DNA from: Siphonodentalium dalli
Taxonomy: Eukaryota > Mollusca > Scaphopoda > Gadilida > Siphonodentaliidae
Assembly (NCBI GenBank): GCA_032622095.1
Contig: CP136069.1
Coordinates: forward strand, 85,706,958 to 85,770,957
Length of the DNA: 64,000 nt
Direction of reading: 5' to 3'
Numbering within the stretch: the first letter of the stretch is position 1; every line of letters begins with the position of its first letter. A program made the translations under genes and the position numbers. Below the pieces are notes generated by a model. The model was not told where the DNA came from. It ran no database searches and worked only from the letters and a program-made list of their open reading frames with translations. This document shows, piece after piece, positions 28,001 to 40,000 of this stretch.

Positions 28001-31000
28001 CTTTCCGACGTGGCAGTCAAACTGGACCTATTAATATATTTAACTTTGGTAGCCATTAGTATTTATTGTTAATGATAGTGTATCTCTTCCGGGCCGCAAT
28101 TACAACAACAACATAATTTTTATAAGACCCGATACAAGGCTACAAATACCTTTATTGTGAATTTAAACACAGACAAAAATTAGGTATATTATTTGTCTAC
28201 AAAGGCATAATAAAGTTTATTTATTTCTGATGCAGCTGAGCGAATTCTCTTCAATTCGAAATAGTATTTGCCTTGATGGAGGGAGCTAACAAGATATAGG
28301 TCTCCCTCTTACTACATTATGAATGTTTCTGCTGGTCGCCTGTTCTTTAAATAGCCCTTTTAGCATCCCATTAGAAAATAGGTATACAGCTAAGCTCTTA
28401 TTAAGCGAGGTTATGGGCCGGTACTTGTTGTACTGCGGTAGAAGGCGGTTGACCCACGGTACTGGGCGGTATTCTTACCGCTGGTCACCACATTATTGGT
28501 GCTCGCTACCGCTGTACACCGCATTATTTTTTTCCTGACCACGTGTAAACGCGTTCAATTTACCGCAAACCGCCCTCCACCGCGAAGTGAAAACATGCGT
28601 GAAACAAACTAGGCGGCCTGCAGGAATCCAATTTGTGATCTCGGGAAGTTAAAAATACATTATTGTAAGGACGGTACCGCCTTCATTCTCTCTCGGGCTA
28701 TGTCACGCGGTTGGATACATGATGTATAACTTCTATATCTTATGCCAAAAACAAAAAAATAGGTGTGTTTCCGGTATTTCAGTTTCTGGATGCCGATCCT
28801 AAACTTTTTTCTGACTACATATATTTTAGGGACTGACGAATCGGCAATTTCAACATCGAAATCGAATCGAATCTCGAATTGAATCTTTTGCCGACACTTT
28901 AGAAGATTTGCGGTACATGTCGGTGGGAGGTATGAGCAAAATGAGGGCAAATGTCAGACGATTTTATAATGTCTGTGAGATAACGCGAAGCTTACAAAGT
29001 TACGATGGAGGTTCATTAAACTACAGTTTTATGACATGGTATGATCAACATTTAGTTTGATATGAGAATGGCACGTCAGTTTATAGTTGTTTTGTTTACA
29101 CAGTAACTCTGCCACTAGTCTATGCGAGGCATACATGCACAGAATAGTTTCCGTTTGCAATTGAGTCTGGTGCGAGTCATTGTAATCGGAAACGATTTTG
29201 CGCATGTACGCCTCGCCCTGTCGCATGCATGGCAGCATGCACGCGCGATATCAGAATTGCGCATTCTGACTTGGGGGGGGGGGGGGGGGGGGGGGATTGG
29301 CGCATACGATTGGTGGTTTACCTCGCTTTTGGCAGCTGGGGCCGGGCTAGATCGCGACATTTCTGGTATTATGTGGTGGAATAAACATTGTGTGCTCTGC
29401 TCTCATTTTGGTCCAACCGTGCTGAAAACGTGACGTGACCCATCACCGATCACCGACCTATATGTTGTTGTATGAGTAACTCGCCGACTTTCCGCGTCCG
29501 CGAGTAACCACCACTGGGACTGGGAAGCCTATGTGCAGTGGGTTATTGGGCAACCTATAAATACATGTTAGACCACGGAGGTCGCAGATGGTTGCGGAAG
29601 CAGATTCAGGTTACGTATTGGGGATATAATGAACATTTTTAAAGATACTGCAGGCGATAAAGGACTGTTATACAACGATTCGATATATCCCGAATCACAC
29701 GACCGCTTTCGAATCAAATCGAATCGGAACGTAAGATTCGAAATCGAATCGAATCTCGAAGCTTTGTCGGTCCCTAATATATTTTCCCCATACCAAAAAT
29801 CAAAACATAAAAGTGAAACACAAATAAAGCTACATTTTGTATAAACAAGGTGAAGTCCCATGCGACTTGCAGTGATACCGATATAATTTACAATCAATAC
29901 TGAATTACGACTTTTGAATAGTTAAAGACAAAGCCGTAGCATCATGGTCCTTTCTTTGATCGAGGATGAAAGGGAATCTCGCAGAGAAAGTGACACCAAG
30001 TAATCATAAATCATGTTCACTCAATCAGTTACGATGTAGCAGGTGCACAATTTCTGGACAATGCTGACGTAATTCTTGTTTGATGTTACCACGAAGTTTG
30101 TGGGTGAGAGATAACGATACCGTGATCAGCACGACACAAAAATAAGTGCACGTACATGGCGATTGGCTGGCTCAAAATCTTACATCGTTGAAAGTTATAG
30201 ATAAAAGTTAAATTTTATTGACCAATTAGTCGGGAGAATGAAGTTACAGTAATTACAGTTCAAAGTACCGAATGCAATGCAGAGATTCGAAACACTCAAC
30301 GTCACGGCATGTGATTGACACACAGTAAATTACCATCAAACAATGGAGCACGTGTATGTCTCCAGATACCATGGGGTTCACGACAGTGTTCACGCTGGAC
30401 CGAAAAAAACTTTAGCCAAAAGTTTAGCCAAATGAATTTTTTTTAGCCAAATGAAAAAAACTTTAGCCAAATGTTTTTTGGTCAAATTAAAACAAACTTT
30501 GGCCAAATTAAATCATCGTTTTCTGGTCGGTTCACAATTAATGACTAAAACGTAAAATCTAACAGACACAGGTAAAATACACAATAATTTAAATAATTTT
30601 TATGAACTAGAAGTATTTTTATATATATCATTTATTAAAAATTTATTAATCTTTATGTGAAAGAGTGATGGGGGGGGGGGGGGGGGGGGGGGGGGGGTAA
30701 CCCGGGATTGTCCTTCTTAATGTCATTATTTTTTTGTTTTCTATCAATATCTTTTTTTAAATCATTAAATATTTATCCTTGCGAAAATATCTAAGTGACA
30801 TCTGGAAACTAATAACTTAATATTGTTACGCCATTATCAAATTACAATCTGTCATAAAAGCATGCATATTATTTTGTCCGTATCGGTATTGACGACAAAT
30901 AGCCACAAAATATCTGTCGTGATTCACATTTGGCTGATTAAGCTATTGTCTTACACTTGGTGCTCATAAACCTCGACCGACATAAATACAATGTCATCAT

Positions 31001-34000
31001 AAACATGCATTGTGCGGGAGTCCCGTGAGTGACCAGACAGACAATGGGGGATTAGGGGATTAAATGTAAAATAATAACCTTTTGCTGTTTCGTGCAGAAT
31101 GACGTAATTTTTCTCCAGATTAAAACAGCCTGTTACGAACAAATTGCTTATATACCAGCGTCAATGCACACTTTACAAAATATTGCTTTCTTCACATTGT
31201 CATGATTCAACCACGGTCGGTTTAATGTCCATGCGTCTTTGAATGTCCGTCTTGTGAAAACTAAAGATGATTGCATATCACTGTGTGATCGCTTGGTTGA
31301 TAGAGTTGTCGATCGGGTTTCCCTTTGTACTGTCCGCGATCGGGTTTCCCTTTGTACAGTCGGCAATATATTCCCACTTTCGATATTTTCGGAGTAGATC
31401 GTTCACATCACAGAATTGAAAACCCACTTATTTATGTTAGATTTGGAAATAAAAATATGTTTACTGTACACTAAATGTTAGAGCTTACCTTTTGCTGTTA
31501 CGGAACGATATTAATGAAATACTTTCGTCACCTAACTTCGTCTTGAATGTCGATCTATTGAGCGCTTTTATGAATTAGCTTTCTGACTCCATGCTTTCAG
31601 TCTCCATTTGGGGTAAAAAAAAGTTTAGCCAAAAGTTTAACCAAATGAAATTTTTATTAGCCAAATTCGAAAAAAGATTAGCCATTGGCCAATTTGGCTA
31701 CCGACAGCGTGAACACTGGTTCACGTTGGGTGAAAAGTCTCCATTTAACTTTCATGTACGAATAAATTGGAGGTACATAAAAGGGATGAAAACTAAAATA
31801 TATATAATTGTATGTTCTGCATTGTATGCAGTACCAAATAGCTCAAACTTATTTGGGTCCACTACCGCTGTATAAGTTCGAACCACAGTAACATCTTGCG
31901 TCCATATCGCAACTGAACATTGTAAATTCTCTGACAATAGACCAACGTATTGCGCTTGGAAAAGAGTAATCTAAAATTGAAAATAAATCGGTTTCTAATT
32001 TACCAGGGTCCCGATTTCCCTTAAGCGTTTCAAATAAAGAGCGTTTCTTTATTCATGATATGGTATGGATAAAGAGCGTTTGTCTAACTGAGGTGTGCCC
32101 GATGAATTAAAATGGCTAGAAAATGCTCGACTAATTGGGTGTGTTTTAGTCTATCTACTTTTGAAAGAAATAAGTGATCAAAATCAGCGGCTTTGTACAT
32201 ATCATGCAGCACATATTTTGACATATTCTCGTATGTCTGTCTTTTTTGCGAACACAATGGTAGACGATACTTCGGGAAAAGATACTATACTTGTGAGAGA
32301 AATAATTGCCAAAACTATATATAGTGGGGTCCACTATACCGTTGTCAGTTTCGACTCCGTTCACAATCTCCATCGTGGAAATTGCTAACGAACTTAAAGT
32401 ACTTTGCGGCAAAGTTTTCAGTACATTATTGCATGTAAATCCGTCGTTTGCCAACACATCGTTAAACGAAATGATAGGGAATATGATAAGACATCAGTTT
32501 AATTGAAAAAATTATTTCCGTTGACCAATTGCATATTTAAGCTTAAATAAGTGATAAAACCACTCTATACAAGTCATAATTAGACTATAATTGGCTCATA
32601 ATGCAATCTTCTAGTATATGCACAGGGATTATATACATCCACCGATATAAAGGTGCAGGCGCAGCGAACTGCAGTGTAGCTAGGGTAGGGTTAATTATCA
32701 GAATTATCAGAAAAGACACATTCAAAACACCAATCATTGAAAGAGACAACGTTTTCAAATCAGTCTTTGATTTTGCTATGTCAACAGTCACTGAGCACGT
32801 GCGCGTCCGTGATTATTGTCGGGTGGCATTGTTTGATCTCTTGCAACGTTTGGCGGTCATATGCATTTGCTGTACTCAGCAGTTCAGGGTACAAATTATT
32901 TTCACATCTTCTTATCGGATGAAACGCATGCGTGTTTGGCATTGGAAAGGGGGAAAGTTTGCCTCTATATAATAAGTATGTTTGGTTCGCGCAAGATAAA
33001 TACACACAAATCTGATAACACTAACTAAATGGAAAGTGTTTGTTGCAAAAAAAAAATTAAAAAATACTGAATTCCAAGATGATTTAAATCGTTTTGTTTG
33101 TTTGATACACTCAGTCACTCGGTAAGACAATCAGCCGCACATTTTGGCATTTGGCTCACACTATTGTGTATTGGCAATACAGTTCACGGAGACTGTTGAC
33201 GAATGCCGTTTGTTTGCCTCCCGTCATTAACCTCATTAAAAAAACGCTACCGCTTCCCGGTAATGTCACCGCGTTTTACGCGGTGCATTACCGCATGTCA
33301 CCGCAGTACTAACATTCGTTACCGTTTGGTAATGTGGTGGTACCGCATACTTTCCGGTGGTACCATGGTACCACACTGTAGTACAACCGCGAATCGGCAG
33401 TATCACGCGGTGTAATACCGCGGTACTAACGTATGTACACCTCGTTAAAGCAGGTCGCTTACTGTGATCAGTGCTGTATATGAGAAAAATTATAAATAAA
33501 ATATTTATTGATAGAACCTTTTCCGGACAGGTGTCCTCGACTCATATTATTATTTTATACCCCAGAATCTATATAAATCTTGCTATTTCAGCTGTGAGAA
33601 CAAGTTATATCAACCTTGCTGAGCAGGAGGACGATGATGGAGGATTTGCAAAGCCTTCTCCTAGATCCGACACGCAATCACTGAGATCACTTGGTAACGA
33701 GAGCACAAATAACAGAAAACCGTATATAAATAATGTTCCTAACGTAGCCACATACAATGGTCCAGTCATGAAACCTATCGATCCAGTGTACTACCACCAT
33801 GTTAATCAGAGACCTCACAAATCAAGGCACAGAAGGAGAGAATATGATTCTGACCCTGGTTATAAAAGTGATCCGGAAATTTCTGGTAGACGACGGGATC
33901 ACTGGGGATCTTCTTCGAGGAGCAATTATTCAGACATTGAAAACTCTCGGCCTTCCCGCCGTGGAAGGGGAAGAGGTTATGACAGTGATGTTGAAGAATA

Positions 34001-37000
34001 TTCGTCGAGACTACGTGAAAATAAGTTCAACACAATGACGCCTTACTGGCAAACGTGGGAGAGAGATCGAAGTTCGTCACAAGGGCAGAGAGATCGAACT
34101 TCATCACAAGGGCGACATAGTGATAATTATTCTCGTTATCCATGTTCAAATAAGTTGACGGATTCTGCAATACGAAGTGATGAAATGTATGACAAGGCAT
34201 CATTCGAAAGGAGACATCTGTCCAGTAATTCTGGGTACATGCCATCACCTAGTGGTTTCAGTAAGAGTAAAGTTGTTGACCACAGCACACCTCTTTGTAC
34301 TGGGTCACCACGTGACGCTCAGAGATTTAATGGTGATAATGTTGATAGTAATGCTTGGAAGAAGGAACTTAATTCAGCATTCAAGCATTTGAGGAACGTC
34401 CCCATTTATTCTAGTACCAGGAGTCAGGTCTCTGAGTCCCAGGTCAGTACACTCTGCTGTTCTAACATGCATGTGTAGGGAATTAACATACTCAATGTGT
34501 GGGTTAATTTTGTAAATTTGGTTTCAAAATTGGCAGGACACAATGTCATTCATTTATGTGAATAAATAGAGGATCTACAACTCGTCCCCAGTTTATAGTG
34601 GAATTTACAAAATGAGTCCAGTAATTTAGGTCTGAGTTTGTAAATTTCGCTATAAACTGTGGACGAGTTGCAGATTCTATTTATTACATGATCAAAAACC
34701 TCTACAAAACATACTTAAATCAACAATTTGGACGCAAAACCAACAGTTTTTTTCTATAAGGCATGCGATGACGTTTCACGTAACTATGCATTGTTTGCCC
34801 GCGTAAAGAATTAGTCCCAGATAAAACGAGTCCTGTAAATTAGGTCTGAGTTTGTAAATTTCACTATAAACTGTGGACGAGTTGCAGATTCTATTTATTA
34901 CATGATCCAAAACCTCTACAAAACATACTTAAATCAACAATTTGGACGCAAAACCAACAGTTTTCTTCTATAAGGCATGCGATGACGTTTCACGTAACTA
35001 CTCATTGTTTGCCCGCGTAAAGAATTAGTCCCAGATAAATAAAGACTCTTTGGCATATTTAATGGCATATATTTAATGACATAACTTTTCAAACTCTTCA
35101 TTCATTACAGTTTGTTGGAAAAATATTGGAAGCCATAGTATTTTGAGACGTAGTGTATGGAATGTAAACAAATAACAAACCGGAAGTCAAAGGTCACCGG
35201 GCACTATTTCCTGTTATTAAACGAACGTTAATATCACAATTTATAGAATGGGTTTATTGAATGGAATAAGGATAGGATCATGTAATAAAGTAGTAATTAT
35301 CATTGGAAGAATCATTCCTGTTCTTTACCAGTGATTAGTACGGGATGATGATGATTGTTTATTTGTATAATATTTACAAGCTTATGAAAATGGTGATAAT
35401 AAACAAACAAAAATGATATTATACAGGAGCGACATGGCCCAGATGGGCCGCCCCTTCGTATACAAACATGAAGTGGCAACAAATTTGGGACAAACAATGG
35501 GCTAAGTATTTAACCCTTTCATGACAGGAGCTCTGCTGGTGCAGCATTAAAGATCCTGTGCCAGTACATTCTCTTATATGTGTGAGTCTCCCATAGGGAG
35601 CCTCACATATATATGAGAATGTGCTGGCTTACAAGGTCATGGTAAATATCGTTAGGCCAATGTATTCTCTTATATATGCGAGGCTCCCTATGGAAGCTCC
35701 AGTCATGGAAGGGTTAAGTTTTCAACAATAATGGTTGGGTGTTACGTTCTTCAAACAGGTGTAGAGGCTGAATAGTTAAATATCAAATTGAAGTAGTGAA
35801 TAATCACATAATATGTCTTGAAATTAGTTGAAAAGACCTAAATTAGAGGATTTACCATATGTATCCCCCTATATTAGATTTACCACACTTATCCGGAAGT
35901 TATCCCTCAAGCATTTCCTAGTCACTGTTATAGCAAGCAAATTAATATTCACATTCAAAGGTGCATTTATGTCTTGATTATCCAGGTTCTCCAACAGTCA
36001 AGATGCCGCCATGTCTGCATCAGCATTTCATGTATAAAATAGTGCCTGAAACACACGTCATCATGTTCATTAACCATTCCTTATTAAATAAATGTTCCCA
36101 TCAGTTATAAAAGTATACATTGGAATGGTCTATAATTCATCAGGACGGATGTTCAGGAAATATAACCAAACATTACAGATAATACAAGAGCAGAAGGATT
36201 CAAATTCATTGGTGGGGAAATTTTCAGATAATAAGCTAAAAAAAAAAAGCCTATGTGGAACTAAGGGATAACTACTCGTTAATGATTATTCAGTAAATAA
36301 AGGGTTATAAATAGAATAATCCTCATGTTCACAATCTTTGTTGTAGATCCTGCTTTGTTTTTAGCTCAGCTTTACTTTGTAAAGTTTGAGCTATTGACAT
36401 GGCTTTGTCGTCCGTCGTCCGTGTGTGATGCGTCAACAATTTCCTTTAGCACGGGCTACAGGTCGTACCTTTAGTCGGATCATTATAAAATTTGTCATAG
36501 CTGTTGACATTGACATGTAGATGAGAACGAGTCATTTTGGGGTCATTCGGGAAAAAAACATGGCCGCCAGTGGCCATCTTGGATTTCAATATTCAATCCA
36601 TTAGCACGGGCTACAGGTCGTACTGTTCGTCTGATCATCATGAAATTTGTCATGGATGTTAATATTGACATGTAGATGGGTACGAGTAATTTTGGGGTTG
36701 TTCGGCCAAAAAACATGGCCGCCAGCAGCCATCTTAGATTTTACTCTTTCCATGACTAAATTCTTTGGCACGGCCTACAGGTCGTACCTTTTGTCGGATC
36801 ATCATAAAATATTTCATGGATGTTAACAATGACATGTAGATAGGAACGAGTCATTTTGGGGTCATTCGGCAAAAAAACATGGCCGCCAGCAGCCATTTTG
36901 GATTATACTCTTTGTATGACTAAATCCTTTAGCACGGGCTACAGGTCGTACCTTTAGTCTGATCATCATGAAATTTGTCATGGCTGTTGAAATTGTAATG

Positions 37001-40000
37001 TAGATGGGAACGAGTCATTTTGGGGTCATTCGGACAAACAACATGGCTGCCAGCGGCCATCTTGGATTTCAAAATTCAATCCATTAGCACGGGCTACAGG
37101 TCGTACCTTTGGTCTGATCATCATGAAATTTGTCATGGATGTTAACATTGACATGTAGATGGGAAAGAGTAATTTTGGGGTCATTCGGCCAAAAAACATG
37201 GTCGCCAGCAGCCATCTTAGATTTACTCTTTGCATGACTAAATTCTTTGGCACGGCCTACAGGTCGTACCTTTTGGTCGGATCATCATAAAATGTGTCAT
37301 GGATGTTAACAATGACATGCAAATGAGAACGAGTAATTTTGGGGTCATTTGGCCAAAAAACATGGCCGCCAGCAGCCATCTTGGATTTTACTCTTTGTAT
37401 GACTAAATCCTTTAGCACGGGCTACAGGTCGTACCTTTAGTCTGATCATCATAAAATTTGTCATGAATGTTAATAATGACATGTAGATGGGAACGAGTCA
37501 TTTTGTGGGTCATTCGGCCAAAAAATATGACCGCCAGCAGCCATCTTGGATTTTACTCTTTGTATGACTAAATCCTTGAATGTTAATAATGACATGTAGA
37601 TGGGAACGAGTCATTTTGGGGGTCATTCGGCACGGGCTACAGGTCGTACCTTTGTTCGGATCATTATAAAATTTGTCATAGCTGTTGACATTGACATGCA
37701 GATGGGAACGATTCATTTTGGGGTTATTCGGGAAAAAACATTCCATTCAATCCATTAGCACGGGCTACATGTCGTACCATTCGTCTGATCATCATGAAAT
37801 TTGTCATGGATGTTAATATTGACATGTAGATGGGAACGAGTAATTTTGGGGTCGTTTGGCCAAAAAACATGGCCGCCAGCTGCCATCTTGGATTTTACTC
37901 TTTGTATGACTAAATCCTTTACTTTAGCACGGGCTACAGGTCGTACCTTTAGTCCGATCATCATAAAATTTGTCATGGCTGTTGAAATTGGAATGTAGAT
38001 GGGAACTAGTCATTTTGGGGTCATTCGGACAAAAAACATGGCTGCCAGTGGCCATCTTGGATTTCAAAATTTAATCTATTAGCACGGGTCACAGGTCGTA
38101 CTGTTCGTCTGATCATCATGAAATTTGTCACGGATGATAATATTGACATGTAGATGGGAACGAGTCATTTTGGGGTCATTCGGCCAAAAAACATGGCCGC
38201 CAGCAGCCATCTTGGATTTTACTCTTTGTATGACTAAATTCTTTAGCACAGGCTGCAGGTCGTACCTTTAGTCTGATCATCATAAAATTTGTCATGGATG
38301 TTAACAATGACATGTAGATGGGAACGAATAATTTTGGGGTCATTCGGCCAAAAAACATGGTCGCCAGCAGCCATCTTGGATTTTACTCTTTGTATGACTA
38401 AATCCTTTAGCACGGGCTACAGGTTGTACCTTTAGTCTGATCATCATAAATTTTTTCATGAATGTTATTAATGACATGTAGATGGGAACGAGTCATTTTG
38501 GGGTCATTCGGCCGAAAAACATGGCCGCCAGCAGCCATCTTGGATTTTACTCTTTGTATGACTAAATCCTTTAGCACGGGCTACAGGTCGTACCTTTAGT
38601 CTGATCATCATAAAATTTGTCATGAATGTTAATAATGACATGTAGATGGGAAGGAGTCATTTTTGGGTCATTCGGCCAAAAAAATATGACCGCCAGCAGC
38701 CATCTTGGATTTTACTCTTTGTATGACTAAATCCTTTAGCACGGCCTACAGGTCGTACCTTTAGTCTGATCATCATGAAATTTGTCATGGATGTTAATAT
38801 TGACATGTAGATGGGAACGAGTAATTTTGGGGTTGTTCGGCCAAAAAACATGGCCGCCAGCAGCCATCTTAGATCTTACTCTTTCCATGACTAAATTCTT
38901 TGGCACGGCCTACAGGTCGTACCTTTTGTCGGATCATCATAAAATATTTCATGGATGTTAACAATGACATGTAGATAGGAACGAGTCATTTTGGGGTCAT
39001 TCGGCAAAAAAACATGGCCGCCAGCAGCCATTTTGGATTATACTCTTTGTATGACTAAATCCTTTAGCACGGGCTACAGGTCGTACCTTTAGTCTGATCA
39101 TCATGAAATTTGTCATGGCTGTTGAAATTGGAATGTAGATGGGAACGAGTCATTTTGGGGTCATTCGGACAAACAACATGGCTGCCAGCGGCCATCTTGG
39201 ATTTCAAAATTCAATCCATTAGCACGGGCTACAGGTCGTACCTTTGGTCTGATCATCATGAAATTTGTCATGGATATTAACGTTGACATGTAGATGGGAA
39301 CGAGTAATTTTGGGGTCATTCGGCCAAAAAACATGGTCGCCGGCAGCCATCTTAGATTTACTCTTTGCATGACTAAATTCTTTGGCACGGCCTACAGGTC
39401 GTACCTTTGGTCGGATCATCATAAAATGTGTCATGGATGTTAACAATGACATGCAAATGAGAACGAGTAATTTTGGGGTCATTTGGCCAAAAAACATGGC
39501 CGCCAGCAGCCATCTTGGATTTTACTCTTTGTATGACTAAATCCTTTAGCACGGGCTACAGGTCGTACCTTTAGTCTGATCATCATAAAATTTGTCATGA
39601 ATGTTAATAATGACATGTAGATGGGAACGAGTCATTTTGGGGGTCATTCGGCCAAAAAATATGACCGCCAGCAGCCATCTTGGATTTTACTCTTTGTATG
39701 ACTAAATCCTTGAATGTTAATAATGACATGTAGATGGGAACGAGTCATTTTGGGGTCATTCGGCACGGGCTACAGGTCGTACCTTTGTTCGGATCATTAT
39801 AAAATTTGTCATAGCTGTTGACATTGACATGCAGATGGGAACGATTCATTTTGGGGTTATTCGGGAAAAAACATTCCATTCAATCCATTAGCACGGGCTA
39901 CATGTCGTACCATTCGTCTGATCATCATGAAATTTGTCATGGATGTTAATATTGACATGTAGATGGGAACGAGTAATTTTGGGGTCGTTTGGCCTAAAAA

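Larger units (their letters stand above)
30384..31718 (-). mobile_element. hAT-like element with 14-bp perfect terminal inverted repeats
   Basis: Ends CAGTGTTCACGCTG and its exact reverse complement CAGCGTGAACACTG. Flanks GTTCACGA and GTTCACGT agree at 7 of 8 bases, fitting a hAT target duplication. Subterminal TTAGCCAAA motifs cluster at both ends. A 28-base G tract lies inside. The minus strand holds a decayed transposase N-terminus. Confidence 0.85.
28401..33448. mobile_element. 5-kb TTAA-flanked insertion with GCGGTA-rich ends
   Basis: TTAA at both ends with GCGAGGT / ACCTCG just inside. The outer 200 bp of each end are packed with GCGGTA, TACCGC and GGTACC motifs in inverted layout. It interrupts a dispersed repeat (28081-28400 plus 33449-33580) found in one piece at 23640-24040. 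No transposase recognised. Confidence 0.6.
27386..33591 (+). other. Intron 14 (6.2 kb) with nested insertions
   Basis: Order: a TTAA MITE (27753-27997), the left part of a dispersed repeat (28081-28400), a TTAA-flanked insertion (28401-33448) that contains two hAT-like elements, then the right part of the same dispersed repeat (33449-33580), which runs to the acceptor of exon 15. The stretches 29785-30383 and 31727-33228 contain no recognisable coding sequence. Confidence 0.75.

Noticed and set aside
29122-29433. 103-codon frame through a Gly run
   Set aside because: The Gly run is a translated G tract inside a hAT-like element; no similarity recognised.
32095-32972. Frames of 97 and 123 codons in the 5-kb insertion as a transposase
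   Set aside because: No catalytic or zinc-finger motifs recognised; they are overlapped by open frames on the other strand.
33471-33591. ATG at 33471 as the start of a separate 335-residue protein
   Set aside because: The first 41 codons lie in repeat-derived intron sequence. The acceptor at 33590-33591 and phase fit with exon 14 show that the frame belongs to the LAP gene.
37026-39497. Several minus-strand open frames sharing the same peptide
   Set aside because: They follow the 160-bp satellite period and appear once per unit. They have no start or splice logic and are by-products of the array.
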